DNA of 64,000 bases from Meandrina meandrites (lineage: Eukaryota; Cnidaria; Anthozoa; Scleractinia; Meandrinidae). The notes beneath the pieces were generated by a model. It saw only the letters and a list, made by a program, of their open reading frames with translations. It had not been told where the DNA came from and made no database searches. Within the stretch, counting starts at the first letter, position 1, and each line of letters starts with the position of its first letter. The DNA lies in assembly GCA_963693305.1 (NCBI GenBank), contig OY855908.1, positions 37,949,305-38,013,304 of the forward strand. The letters are read 5' to 3'. This document shows, piece after piece, positions 34,801 to 45,723 of this stretch. Position numbers and translations under genes: made by a program.

Positions 34801-37777
34801 AAGTAAATGTAAGTTCTACTAGTCTGAAATGTCATCCGTCCTCTCTTCCTTACCCCCCAGAGGAGGGGTAAGGAAGAGAGGACGGATGACATTTCAGACT
34901 AAAGTTCTACACGCCTCACTGATTTATAAATAAATAATGAACCTCTCGCCAGCGTCTCGATCCGTTGCTAATTTTCCGTGGAAAAAAAAATATATCAAAC
35001 AAAGAAACAAAATTTAGGATGCGAGGACGAACAAACGAGCACCCATTAAAATTTTGCGAGCATTTCGAGCGGAAGCCTAATTTTTCGAGCACTGCAAAAT
35101 TTTGAGGGACCATTCATGACCCCTCAAAGTACAACGAAAAAGAAACCAACGCAAACCTTTGAACATTTCACGCTGCCGTACAATGGTGTGCGCATTCAGT
35201 GCAATCACTGTGAAGCTAATCCGAGCCAGGATCCGATACCCTCAAGAGAATGTAATCTTCAAGTCTGGGGACTAAACATTTTGTTCAAGACCAAATATTT
35301 GGACTGTACTCGCACCAGAATAGCCATGGTATGATTCTTCATGGTTAATATGTTGCGAATGCCAAAGAACACCAGGCTGTTCTTCGCAAACTTCACGGTT
35401 TATTTCGCTGTGATAGTTATAATAGTCTCTGATCACGTCCCGATTTCGCTCTCTGATACAACGAATAATTTCTAGGTTGTTTTCTCTCTTCACTGACGCG
35501 CGACACACCCTAATTCCTAGACAGCCATGATATACGGACTGATTAATTGGTTCTATTGTCTACATTTGAAATCACGGAAACCTCACATAACGCAAATCAC
35601 TTATCATACTATAAAATGTCACCCAATACAACTAAAAATATCTCGACAGTTTAAAAAAAAAACGGCCTTATGCGTCAGTGGACGCATAAGGCCGTCAAAA
35701 ACGTAAGTAAATTAGGCCACAATACAGCGAGCTTTCTTCCTAAGAGATACTCGACAAGGAAAGGTCCTTTCCTCCATCGAAAAAAAATTATTTGGGAGAG
35801 GCAGCGGTGTGTATATATTTTCTCTGCCCGGGGTTAGTTTCTTTCAGTTCTGTTGCCTGAAAGAATAATAATTTATGCAAAAACACGCGAAAAGACTGCG
35901 CAGTCGGTTGCCTAGGGCTAGGGTTTGAGACAAACAAAGCTTTAAATTCAAGACCAGTGCTGCGACTTCTCTGTGTAAACACGCGTTTGAATATTAGGTT
36001 GTTTGATACTCAGTGCAAATTCTTACTCTTTCTCTTTGCTGTGAAGCTTGGCCATCGCAAAAGCCTTTTGTAAAAACGAGGTCTCGCCTGACTCAAATAT
36101 TTGTTTCCCAGCAAGTGCACGTCTGAGAAAGTTGCTCGCGTTCACGTTTCTCCATTCTAGCTTTGCTGTTGTTTACTTTCTTGCTCCAGTTTCAATAATC
36201 AGCTATTCAGAGAAAGTTTTCCAACTGCATGAAAACAAGTATTATAAGTTCTAGATGCCTCAGTAATGACAGTAATAATAATGAATTTCCGGCTTCGCGA
36301 TTCATTACAAAGAAGGCAAAGTAATGCTGAACGATTTTGCGATTTTTTCTTCCAAACAGAAAGTTCTTGCAAGTACTAGTCTTAAAAATACAGTGCAAAA
36401 CTGAAAGGAACGAAAGTAGACCTTCCCATGTTTCACGCCACCGTACAACATTCCTGAATGCGAAGCCAATGTAAATTACAAATTTGGAGACGAAGAATGT
36501 TGTTCAATAAGGCCAATTATTTTTTTCTGAAGCATCTCAGTGGTCCGGAATCCTAAATCCTCGAATCTGATTGGCTAATTCCGCTCGCTCCAGCGGTCCG
36601 GATTTTCCCATCCGGACCCCGCGTACGGACCGCTCCGAGTTTTCCAGGACTGTTTTTCATTTCGTAGCGAGACGAACGAAGAACCCATGAAAGTTTTGCT
36701 CTCCAAATCAGCAAAATTAATGTAGATGCTCACCATCCGTTGTAAATGTGAAAGGAAAAATTAGCAGTGGAATTAAAGGCCTTGAAGTCCTCCAAAAGGC
36801 GAGTACTCATTCTGTTTATAATATTTGACAAAATCAAATTGTTCTAGTTTTGTGGCGGTAGTTTGTCGATCGTTGTTTGTGCATTCGCACTGATTTTCAC
36901 GCCATTTATACACTTAACTGCAAGTCGCCGGCTTACATACCCGATTGATTCTTTCAAAAGCTAAATTAGTAACGGAATTAACGCCTTGAAGTTCTCCAAT
37001 AGGTGGGTATTCTTTGTATTTATTGACATTTAATAGCCGTAGTTTGTCGATCGTTGTTTGTGCATTTGCACTGATTTTTACGCCGTAATGCGTTTTACTG
37101 CAACTCGCTGGTTTACAGACTCATTTATCCTTTCAAACGCTTTGCCTTTCTGCTACTTTTCCCTAAAACCGAATACTTCTTATCACCATTCGAGAAAATG
37201 AGATGTTTTGATAAAAAACAGTCAATTCTCGCAAAATTGTGCAGTGTGCAGGCGACCAAACTACACACTCAGTTCAGCTTCATTCAATTTCACTTTCGTG
37301 ACTCGCGATTTTTTTATGCTCTCTTTTGCTGCTTCATTGTGCTTTTTTATTATAAAGTTACTTTTCTCCTTTTTCTGATGACCTTTTCCGTGACTACTGT
37401 TCACTTGAGCGAATTTATTTTGTTTTATAGCGGTACACAAATCATTCTTCACTTTTGCTGTAGCTTAGCGATCGATTCAACATGGGATGCGCGCGTATAA
37501 TACAAACACATTTTGCAAGATAATCTTTTTAGTTTTTTTTACCAAGTAGGAAAAAAATAAATAAGTTATTTACCGGCTTTGGGTCGGTCTGTATCGTGAA
37601 AAACTGTGAACTCGGCCTTGAAAATGCTGCCCTTCGGGCAGCATATTCAAGACCTCGGTCACAGTTTTTCACCATACGGACCTCCCAGCCGGCAAATAAC
37701 ATATATATATATATTTGGACCTTACCTGCACAGATGAATGCGCAAAATACCAGAGTAGCAATGGCAAGATTCTTCAT
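31841..37777 (-). CDS. Secreted, probably GPI-anchored protein with three tandem Ly6/uPAR-like domains
   Basis: Two exons: 37777-37726 (signal peptide MKNLAIATLVFCAFICA, donor GCAG then GTAAGG) and 32889-31841 (acceptor TTTTACAG), phase 1. The joined length is 1101 nt, 366 aa plus stop. After the signal peptide come three repeats of 108 residues at about 21-128, 129-236 and 237-344. Each begins KCYxCENDD and ends CCxSDGDTPCN, the cysteine pattern of the Ly6/uPAR three-finger fold. Each repeat has about twelve cysteines, more than a typical eight to ten. A hydrophobic tail (about 347-366, Met-rich) with no charged residues behind it suggests a GPI-attachment signal. Repeats 2 and 3 are almost identical in DNA (period exactly 324 bp). 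Function is unknown; family members act in adhesion, receptor modulation or defence. The intron (32890-37725) is filled with repeats. The plus-strand open frame over exon 2 is a shadow. Confidence 0.85.
33111..33677. mobile_element. Layered palindromic element with 9-bp target duplication
   Basis: Flanked by a perfect 9-bp direct repeat TACTTTTAC (33102-33110, 33678-33686). Ends are CGGTCGGGTAAAAACGCAG and its complement. Inside are three mirrored layers: tandem GCAGACT units (33126-33169) facing CTGCAGT units (33630-33662); CGAAAC-type repeats facing GTTTCG-type repeats; and a central hairpin of AGGCTAACC units (about 33280-33436). The whole 567 bp can fold into one nested cruciform. No coding capacity. 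It lies in the intron of the three-domain LU gene. Confidence 0.85.
34138..34280. repeat. Tandem hairpin repeat (AACCGCGCGGC / GCGCGGTT)
   Basis: Two copies of a unit AACCGCGCGGC...GCCGAGCGCGGTT followed by CTTGCTCTGCAC, beginning near 34141 and 34228. CTCTGCACT-type repeats are expanded between them. Each unit can form a GC-rich stem. No target duplication found. Confidence 0.55.
34820..34901. mobile_element. 82-bp near-perfect hairpin insertion with 9-bp target duplication
   Basis: Two arms of about 37 bp, starting TAGTCTGAAATGTCATCC, are exact inverted copies around a tiny loop. Flanked by a perfect 9-bp direct repeat AAGTTCTAC (34811-34819, 34902-34910). It is too short to encode anything, so it must have been moved in trans. 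Confidence 0.8.
35662..35695. repeat. 15-bp perfect stem-loop next to an A-tract
   Basis: ACGGCCTTATGCGTC and its exact complement are separated by four bases, preceded by ten A residues. It resembles a bacterial terminator in shape, but the context is a eukaryotic intron, so it is probably a small foldback sequence. Confidence 0.6.
36757..37145 (+). repeat. Direct tandem duplication of about 190 bp
   Basis: Two adjacent diverged copies (about 36757-36958 and 36959-37145). Shared blocks include GCCTTGAAGT, GTAGTTTGTCGATCGTTG and GCACTGATTTT. Non-coding; lies in the LU gene intron. Confidence 0.65.
37565..37700. repeat. Hairpin foldback element with GCCCTTCGGGC apex
   Basis: Arms 37565-37631 and 37637-37700 are inverted copies (GTTATTTACCGGC to the outside), with the apex GCCCTTCGGGC at the centre. 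It starts only 25 bp beyond the splice donor of LU gene exon 1. No target duplication found. Confidence 0.7.
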
Positions 37778-37853
37778 GGTTAGAACCAGTCCAAACTTTT
37801 ATCCAACAAAACTTGGTCCAACGTAAACGTCAAACGTAGCCCCAACAGAAGGT

Positions 37854-38351
37854 GTGTCATTCACATGCAATATTCCTATCTATCTGTTTATAGCAGAGGG
37901 GCATTTTGTCTGCGCATGCGTAGCCTACGATCTTCTAATGAAGGCATCCGCTGAAACGCGCCTGCTACGCGCGGACGGAAAATTAAAAATGGCGATGTTC
38001 GCGAGAACTTTTCGACGTCTCTTTCAAGTAGTTACTGTTCTTTTCTTGGTTTGTAAATTATGTGATAGTGTTGGAAAGTATGAAAATGGTTGTGTGGTGT
38101 GCAGGAAAATATCCCAACCGAGGCCATTCCAGAAAACAACAAGCCTACGTGAACGAGTTGGAGTTTTGTTTTGGTTATTTGCCAGATGGGACGACCGGAA
38201 AAATATATGTGTAGGTTGCAGGAGAGCAGTGCAGGGATACCGACGTACTGGAAAGCGAATTCATTACGTTAGTAATTTGGAGACATTGAACATTCAGTGT
38301 GCTTCCTCCCCTGTAAACTTTAATTCGTTTTGTAAAAATAGGCTTCAATAA
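37854..38351 (+). CDS. Unassigned open reading frame, divergent from the LU gene
   Basis: A 165-codon frame starting 77 bp from the LU gene start codon on the opposite strand, so the two could share a promoter. It contains CxxC pairs (CVVCRK, CVGCRR) about 45 residues apart and a hydrophobic segment just before the first. I recognise no family. It could be an exon of a real gene, a piece of a transposon protein, or chance; an ATG at 37989 in the same frame, followed by GCGATGTTCGCG, is an alternative start. There is no intron evidence. Confidence 0.2.
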   Translation: MSFTCNIPIYLFIAEGHFVCACVAYDLLMKASAETRLLRADGKLKMAMFARTFRRLFQVVTVLFLVCKLCDSVGKYENGCVVCRKISQPRPFQKTTSLRERVGVLFWLFARWDDRKNICVGCRRAVQGYRRTGKRIHYVSNLETLNIQCASSPVNFNSFCKNRLQ

Positions 38352-39790
38352 ATAGCCTTGACATACATGTAAGTTTACTTTTTTGTTTAAGCTTTAAGTT
38401 TGTTGACATGAATCGCAACCAGAGAGGGAGAGTAAGGAAACAGAAAGGTTCAGTTTTAAGAACAGAAAAGTCAGCTAGTAGAACAGAAGAGATGGTAGTT
38501 AAACCATAAGAAACGTTTTTAGAAAGGGGGGAAGTGACGATAAGTAAATTTATTTGCTTTTGGTTCCTTCCATTCAACTTTGTAATGGAAGAATAAGTTA
38601 TTTTATGGACAGCATTCTCCTCATAACTGAAAAACCAGTATCAGACCTAAAAGCTACAATTTACACAGCAGAATAAATACAGTACCTTCAATAAGGAGTA
38701 ACATCGCAAGCCATTTAAGACTTGGTTTCAGTAAATATGAACCGGTGAGGTGCAATAGTGAAAAATCAAAAAATCTGAAAAAAATTCACAGTATAGCCCT
38801 TGGTGAACTATTACTAGAAATATAGTTTTTATTTTGATCCGATTATTATTTTGGGCGTACGGAGGTCATCTTGATTTCGCTGCTCTCGAGCGGTGTTTCA
38901 AGGGCTCTCATACCGCACATCGCGAAGACCTCCATTTCAAAATCAAAACAACTTTCCCCAGAACAACAAATAGATAATAAGAAAGAATAGATAATGATAG
39001 TCATTTTGAGCGGTTATTTTCTTTGTTTGGATTAATAAAGAATTTTTAGAAGATTTTCAATTATTTACATTTAGTTTGAGCGATTTCTCACAAGTTAAAA
39101 TTGACAAAATTCAACGGCTAAAATCGTTGACTGGCACATGAGCTAAGGTACAGAAACTTATACCACGTGAAAGAGCATTCTTTCTTCTTGTAAAATCCGT
39201 TTTCAAAACCTTGGGTAACTCAAAAGATGATTTTTGAGGTCGCAAAATGTAAATGGCACTTTCGTGAAATTTGAGCTTTGCCGTAACGGCCTCCAGTCGA
39301 TGAAAACATATCATGTAAACACTTCTAAACAATAAAGCTTCAAATACATTCATTATCAAGCACCATCACACATTTACAAGACTATTATGAGTGTTTAATT
39401 ATCGTTCTTAAGAAAAAAGTAAAATAATTTAGCAGATTTGTGCCTTTTATTTGACCTCGCGTTCCAAAGTTTACACGGCTCACGTGCCATTTGTCAAGGT
39501 CAAAAGCGGTCTTTATCAGATCAAATCGGTTTCAAATCATCCAGAATTTGCTTTTTTAATTTAACACTCGTAAAATAGGATAAAAAGAAGTTCGTACCTT
39601 TCACTGAGCTTTCTGTATGTTGAGAAAAATCCAAGAGATCAAAAGAGAGCAAAATCTTCCGGACTGTTTCGAGTCAGAGAACGGCAACATTGCGTTACAC
39701 TTTTCTGGATATACCGCTGACAAGTAATCTCAATCGCAGTCTTATCTTTGAGAAATGTTTCGTTACATTGGGCAGGAACACTAAATTGAC

Positions 39791-39957
39791 TTACCCTGAT
39801 TTTGTGTTTCATTCTTTGTTGTTTGCAAGCTTCTCAGGTCGTTCTAACGCGATTTTGGCGGCAGTGGAAACCGAAATAACGATAACTCGCCGAAATCGCG
39901 TTAGAACGACCTGAGCAGCTGGCTAACAACACAGAATGAAACACAAAATCAGGGTAA
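39791..39957. mobile_element. 167-bp foldback MITE
   Basis: Starts TTACCCTGATTTTGTG and ends CACAAAATCAGGGTAA. Pairing continues almost to the centre through TCAGGTCGTTCTAACGCG. A diverged relative may lie around 34575-34650 (GGCCTGAGGAGCTGGC, then AAAGAATACGACAC). It abuts the inner edge of the left arm of the 7 kb element. Confidence 0.65.
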
Positions 39958-40138
39958 ATTTTATTCACAAAATATAAGATTTTTTTTACTTTTAAAGCAA
40001 AACCGTTGCGTACCCATACAAACCCTACAAATCGAATCTTTGTAACACAACACCGCGTATAAGAAAGAGTCACATCAGAAGGTAATCTGACAGAGAGCTT
40101 GGGGCTGCCTGTGTTTCATTTGATCTCGCGTTCCAAAT

Positions 40139-40207
40139 CATTCTCGTCCCCAGAGGCCGCGATCTTTGTGGTCTGCGCCAGGATCGCGGCCTCTGGGGAC
40201 GAGAATG
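40139..40207. mobile_element. 69-bp hairpin element with 9-bp target duplication and a related empty site
   Basis: Ends CATTCTCGTCCCCAGAGGCC and its exact complement surround a 17-bp loop. Flanked by GTTCCAAAT at 40130-40138 and 40208-40216. A related sequence at 39452-39485 (CTCGCGTTCCAAAG, then TTTACACGGCTC) lacks the insert, giving a natural empty site. The terminus closely resembles that of the 4.1 kb element at 54801-58900. A further fragment with the same end lies near 61670-61693. Confidence 0.8.
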
Positions 40208-42299
40208 GTTCCAAATTTACACGGCTCGTGTGATTTGCAAAAGTCAAAAGCGGTCTTTATCAGATCAAATCGGTATCAAGTCATTCAGAATTTTCTTTCT
40301 AACACACATAATAATACCTTAAACGAATTATTGGTCATACCTTGTTGTAAGTGTCCTGGATATAAAAGCAATCCGAGAGATAAGCTAAAAAACAGCTCCA
40401 AGTTCCGTGGATAAGACGATAGTTGTTGCGTTACTAGAAAGCGACACCGCTTGTCAAAGGTATTGTTGCAACCTCTCAGTCGTCATTCGATCGATCTCAA
40501 ATAGTGATCGATATAAATCATAACAAGAAAAAGAAAAAAAGAAACTAGATGAAACGCTTGTTTGACCCTTGATTATTTTTTAGAATATTTGCGTCGATGC
40601 TATTTGGCATATGTTACTACCACATACAGAATGAGTTCTTGTAAGTAATTATTCTTCGCAAAAAAAACTTGTTCATTGCAGTTGCCCGAAGTAAGCAGAA
40701 AATGAATCAGGGACTTGAGTCCGTCAGACGATAAGAAATAAGCCTTTTTATAAGAATGGCCTTATTTGGCTGTAATATACGAATTTGTTCTCTTGAGCAA
40801 ACATTGCAAGAGAACTTTGGCCCATTTGTTTACACTATCAATTATTTCATTACTCAATTTATTTACACTCAGTGATTTCTACATACCGTCGACAAGACGA
40901 TTTAAGTTAGCTCAGCGTCAATTTTTTTAGATTTGAACACAACGTTGAGAAATTTTTAGTTAAATGCCGTTCAGTGAATATGGGCTGAAAATCCAGCCAG
41001 TCCTCGATGCGTTACAGTATCAAAATGCATCGACTGATAACAGGGGCCATCTCCCGACTTTTATGTCTGGCTCTGCCGACTCAAACATAACAACTGAGGC
41101 AGAACTTCTTTTAGCCAGATCTATCGCTTGTTTTAATTCTAATTGGTGTAATTATCATTAACATTATCACTGATTATAACCAATATTATTATCGTTATTA
41201 TTATCATCATTTATTTGTATAATTGCTCAGGTGATCATAGAGATACGCGATCTTGCAGTCTTGCTATAATCACCTAGTCCAGTACCTGAACTCTCTCTTC
41301 CACTCGCGATATGGGGGTTGAAACAAAAATGAACCAATCAAAAAACTGAATACGCGCGCTTGTGTTAGCATTACTGAAAATGGCGTAGTTCAAGATTTCG
41401 TCATTTTCGTGAAAGTAGAGTAGAAATGAGGATTTTTCAGCATGAAACAAATTATCTGAGTCGCAACTATCGTTTATCGGTTTAACCGTTCGTTTTTAGC
41501 GAGTCCCTAGTTTAGTTCGACGTTAGAAGAACGTTCTTCATGCTCGCGCGTTGATGTACTATTGTTTGCGGAAAACTTGGTGAGTTGTTTTAAACGGTCT
41601 CCGGCTTTCAAATGCTTTTTCCAGTTGTTTTTGTTAGTTAACTCGAACGCGCTCAATTTTCTATGATTACTTCTAGTATAAAATTAATGTATTATTGTGC
41701 TCCTATTTTACCAATGGCCGCGAAGTTAAATTCGTCATTCGTACGCGTGCATGCGCGCCTTTCAAGAAATTTTCATCGGTCATTTTCTGCCCAGTTTAGG
41801 GTGAAAAAAAATGGCGGATTTCTGTGCATGCGCATTCAAGATATCCTAAACTTCCTCTTCGCGCGCCTGGGTTCAGCCCCTTTGTAGGGCACGAGAAGGG
41901 ATTGTTCAGGGACCATGATTGAGGTGAAAGCGATGAGTTGATAACATGCAGAAACCAATAAGGGTTGAAACGTGTAACTCCCTATGATTCGTATTGTACA
42001 AAGCGTTTGCACATTCGTTTCCACTAAGAACCATATTTGGAAAATCACGAGAAAAAATCAACCAATCAAAATTGCAATATTTGGATTAAATTCACAGCGC
42101 GCGCTAGCTCGCGCTAAATGGCGTTATCTTGGTTTTGAACAAGCCTGGCTGAATAAAGTTAAATTTGGCTAAATTCTTCCGTTTCATCGTCATTTAGCAG
42201 TCTGGAGAGGTTTACTTCAATACACTTAATGAATTTCTTTAGTTTCTGTAAGAAATTTACGGCGTTTAGGTAGAAATTCAACTAACTTACCGCAAAACC

Positions 42300-43185
42300 G
42301 AAAATGTTGTTGCGTGTGTCGTTACGGGAATGAAAAATCGTTTACCGTGTAACATGGTACCGGGGACAATTTTTTGCGCAACATTTTACTCGGCAACACG
42401 TTGCGAGTTTTTGAAACCAAGTCAAAGACCCACAACGCAAGATGACGAATATTCAGAAAGTTGGCTCGTGTAACAGGGCCGCGTCGATTTTTTGCGCAAC
42501 GCCTTCCCAGAATTCTTGCCGCTTGCGATCTCGCGCGAAATTTAACGAGCCCAGGGAAGTCCCAAGAGACTTGGCTTGAAAACAAACAAAATGGTGTCTG
42601 CTGTTGATTGTGGCAGTAAGACACTACCTCTCTGAAACCTCTATTTTCATTCGCCCGCTGTAAACACTACCTCTATTGTTATTCAGGGATAGGGGCATTG
42701 TTATAGCCTGTTATGTATTGTTTTAGGAACCAATGAAATAACTCGTTCCGAGAGGTAGTGGGCGACCCGATTGTGGCGACGAAGAGTGCAGATTTTAGAA
42801 GCACCCGAGAGTAATGCGACATAAAAACGACGCTGAGAGGATGGAGCTAATTGCAGTAATAACTCTCTCTCTTTACCTTTCTCTCCTCTTCATCACAGTC
42901 TACGCCATCAACTAAAAGAAGCAAATTAACAAAGTTTTGACGCCGCCACCGACAACGTCCATCGGCCGCCATCTTTGTTTATATGGCCAGGACGCGCGTT
43001 GCTTGGATACGCAAAATGTTGCGTGTCGGATTGCGTGAAAAATCGTTTCGTATAACATGCATGTTGCCAAGTTCATTTTGTACGATGTTGCGCGAAACGT
43101 TGACTCGTGTAACATAGCACGAAAAATTGACGCGGTGTTGCGCGAAAAATCGTTGTTGCAAGTTGTCCCGTGTAACATCACCTTA
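42300..43185. repeat. Cluster of TGTTGCGYG / CGTGTAACA repeats
   Basis: Multiple degenerate units combining GTTGCGTGT or GTTGCGCGAAA with AAAATCGTTT and CGTGTAACAT, in both orientations. They look like the subterminal repeats of a decayed DNA transposon. The 155-bp MITE copy 3 is inserted inside. Confidence 0.5.
42614..42768. mobile_element. 155-bp hAT-like MITE, copy 3
   Basis: Begins CAGTAAGACACTACCTCTC and ends GAGAGGTAGTGGGCGACCC. Flanked by a perfect 8-bp duplication GATTGTGG (42606-42613, 42769-42776). Nearly identical to copy 2, indicating recent mobilisation. Confidence 0.9.
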
Positions 43186-45723
43186 GTTTCTGGTGATAAT
43201 AATTATACAGTGGAAACCCGCATGTAGGAATCTGCACTTTCTCAACTAAACGAAGAAAAGCAAGGCTGATTGAACAGTTGGGAACTATATATATTTCCAA
43301 TATTTCGGAAGGCACGGCCTTCCTTCTTCAGGGTGTTACAAAGAATGACTCTAAAAGTTAAACGTTACAAATTTAAAATATAGGAAATACGATATAACAA
43401 GCAAATAATGCATGATAACGTACGTACTAATCTAAGTGACGCGGCTAAGAGATAAGTAACGGTAGAAAGAAACGTTAAAATTTGAAATTTAAAAATATGG
43501 AGAAACGTTAAAGTATGAAATGCTGTGAAAAAGTTATAAATGGCACAAAAGGTAGAATGCTGATACTAAAATAACGTACTAAGTTTCATCTTTCTTATTT
43601 AAACATAAATGGTAATTAGTACAAATTTAGGCTAAAATTAGGTTAATTTTAGGCTGAAGCGTTCCTTATGTTAAGAGGATCTACCTGGCAAATTTAAGCC
43701 AAACTGCTTTAGATTCTTACTCGTGAGTTTTTACTCTGCGGCAGCACTAATTTTCAAAATTGTAGTCACGTGATTTGTTGGTGTTTCCAATAAGCAATAA
43801 CTAAAATTATTCTTTCGGAAATTGTTACACATACAAAGTCTTTTCTACGATTATCCTTAGACATGCAAAATAAAATTAAAAAACAAAAATTATCCGTCGT
43901 GGTTCAGGGTGTCCAGAATACGCAAAATTTGGTCATGTCACGTTGTTGTTCCGCAAAGAACGGCCATGAACAGCAATGAAACTGGAACAGTCGAATATTC
44001 GACTGAACTCACATTTAATTCAGATCTGCCGAATTTAATTGTTTTAAACGTCGCATCTTACATGGGCTTAATTTGGCAATTTGATTCGGCGCATGTAAAA
44101 TTCGACTTTTAAACCAGGCCTTACATAAATTTTATTTCAGACTTTGTCGGCTCTAGCTATTGCTCGAAAGTGCAAAAAAATGCTATGAAATTAAAAACCT
44201 AGTAAGATGGTTTTAAATAAATTGAGCGTTTTTGTATGCCTTGACTTTGGCAAGTTCCCTCTCGCATTGCAATCTGGAACCCTTGTTTAGCTGTTATTTC
44301 CGGGTAAAACACAAGGCTTTATTGAAATGAATTAGATACACAGGTATTGAAATAGAAAGGTAGGAAAACATACAAAAAAAGTAGACCAAGTAGGACCAGC
44401 TCACTTGTTAGTTTACATGAAAAATAAAGAGGAAAAGGGATCGCTTACAACAAACATGAGTAAACGACTGAATCGATTTCTGCAGTGGATTTCTGACTTT
44501 TCAATTCAAGAAATTGGGCCAGAATCAATTCAACCTAAAAAAAAAATCACCAGTGTTTAAAGCATTCAACAAGATTGAAACCTGTGAAATCGACGTTACC
44601 AGTCATGCTATAGAAAAGCTTATGTATTAAAAAGAAAATCATTTCACTTGCATTTTCATCCGCAGTCTGAATAGAGTTTGTAGGCCAGTGTTCCTGCCCA
44701 ATGTAACGAAACATTTTTCAAAGATAAGACTGCGATTGAGATTACTTGTCAGCGGTATATCCAGAAAAGTGTAACGCAATGTTGCCGTTCTCTGACTCGA
44801 AACAGTCCGGAAGATTTTGCTCTCTTTTGATCTCTTGGATTTTTCTCAACATACAGAAAGCTCAGTGAAAGGTACGAACTTCTTTTTATCCTATTTTACG
44901 AGTGTTAAATTAAGAAAGCAAATTCTGGATGATTTGAAACCGATTTGATCTGATAAAGACCGCTTTTGACCTTGACAAATGGCACGTGAGCCGTGTAAAC
45001 TTTGGAACGCGAGGTCAAATAAAAGGCACAAATCTGCTAAATTATTTTACTTTTTTCTTAAGAACGATAATTAAACACTCATAATAGTCTGGTAAATGTG
45101 TGGTGGTGCTTGATAATGAATGTATTTGAAGCTTTATTGTTTAGAAGTGTTTACATGATATTTTTTCATCGACTGGAGGCCGTTACGGCAAAGCTCAAAT
45201 GTCACGAAAGTGCCATTTACATTTTGCGACCTCAAAAATCATCTTTTGAGTTGCCCAAGGTTTTGAAAACGGATTTTACAAGAAGAAAGAATGCTCTTTT
45301 ACGTGGTATAAGTTTCTGTACCTTAGCTCATGTGCCAGTCAACGATTTTAGCCGTTGAATTTTGTCAATTTTAACTTGTGAGAAATCGCTCAAACTAAAT
45401 GTAAATAATTGAAAATCTTCTAAAAATTCTTTATTAATCCAAACAAAGAAAATAACCACTCAAAATGACTATCATTATCTATTCTTTCTTATTATCTATT
45501 TGTTGTTCTGGGGAAAGTTGTTTTGATTTTGAAATGGAGGTCTTCGCGATGTGCGGTATGAGAGCCCTTGAAACACCGCTCGAGAGCAGCGAAATCAAGA
45601 TGACCTCCGTACGCCCAAAATAATAATCGGATCACCAAGGGCTATACTGTGAATTGTTTTCAGATTTTTTGATTTTTCACTATTGCACCTCACCGGTTCA
45701 TATTTACTGAAACCAAGTCTTAA

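Larger units (their letters stand above)
38715..45723. mobile_element. 7 kb TTAA-flanked long inverted-repeat element
   Basis: The left arm, about 38719-39784, and the right arm, about 44684-45719, are inverted copies over about 1.05 kb. The outer ends are GACTTGGTTTCAGTAAA and its complement, with TTAA directly outside each (38715-38718, 45720-45723). The left arm has an extra stretch of about 32 bp near 38807 missing from the right. The 4.9 kb centre has no recognisable transposase and contains nested foldback elements at 39791-39957 and 40139-40207 and the hAT-like MITE at 42614-42768. An 82-86 codon frame is mirrored in both arms (39111-39359 minus, 45098-45358 plus), but I recognise nothing in it. 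Confidence 0.7.

Noticed and set aside
35662..35695. Rho-independent terminator
   Set aside because: The context is a eukaryotic intron, with no operon or bacterial gene nearby.
39111..39359. A gene, because the same frame is open at 45098-45358
   Set aside because: The second copy is simply the other arm of the inverted repeat; conservation of the frame reflects recent shared origin, not selection.
43280..43340. Hammerhead ribozyme as found in Penelope-like elements (minus strand CTGAAGA ... CCGAAA around a GGAAGG stem)
   Set aside because: Core-like boxes and stem II are present, but stem I does not pair and position 10.1 is mismatched; at best a decayed remnant.
43909..44112. A small open frame of 67 codons
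   Set aside because: Low-information sequence inside the 7 kb inverted-repeat element, with no domain and no conserved counterpart.
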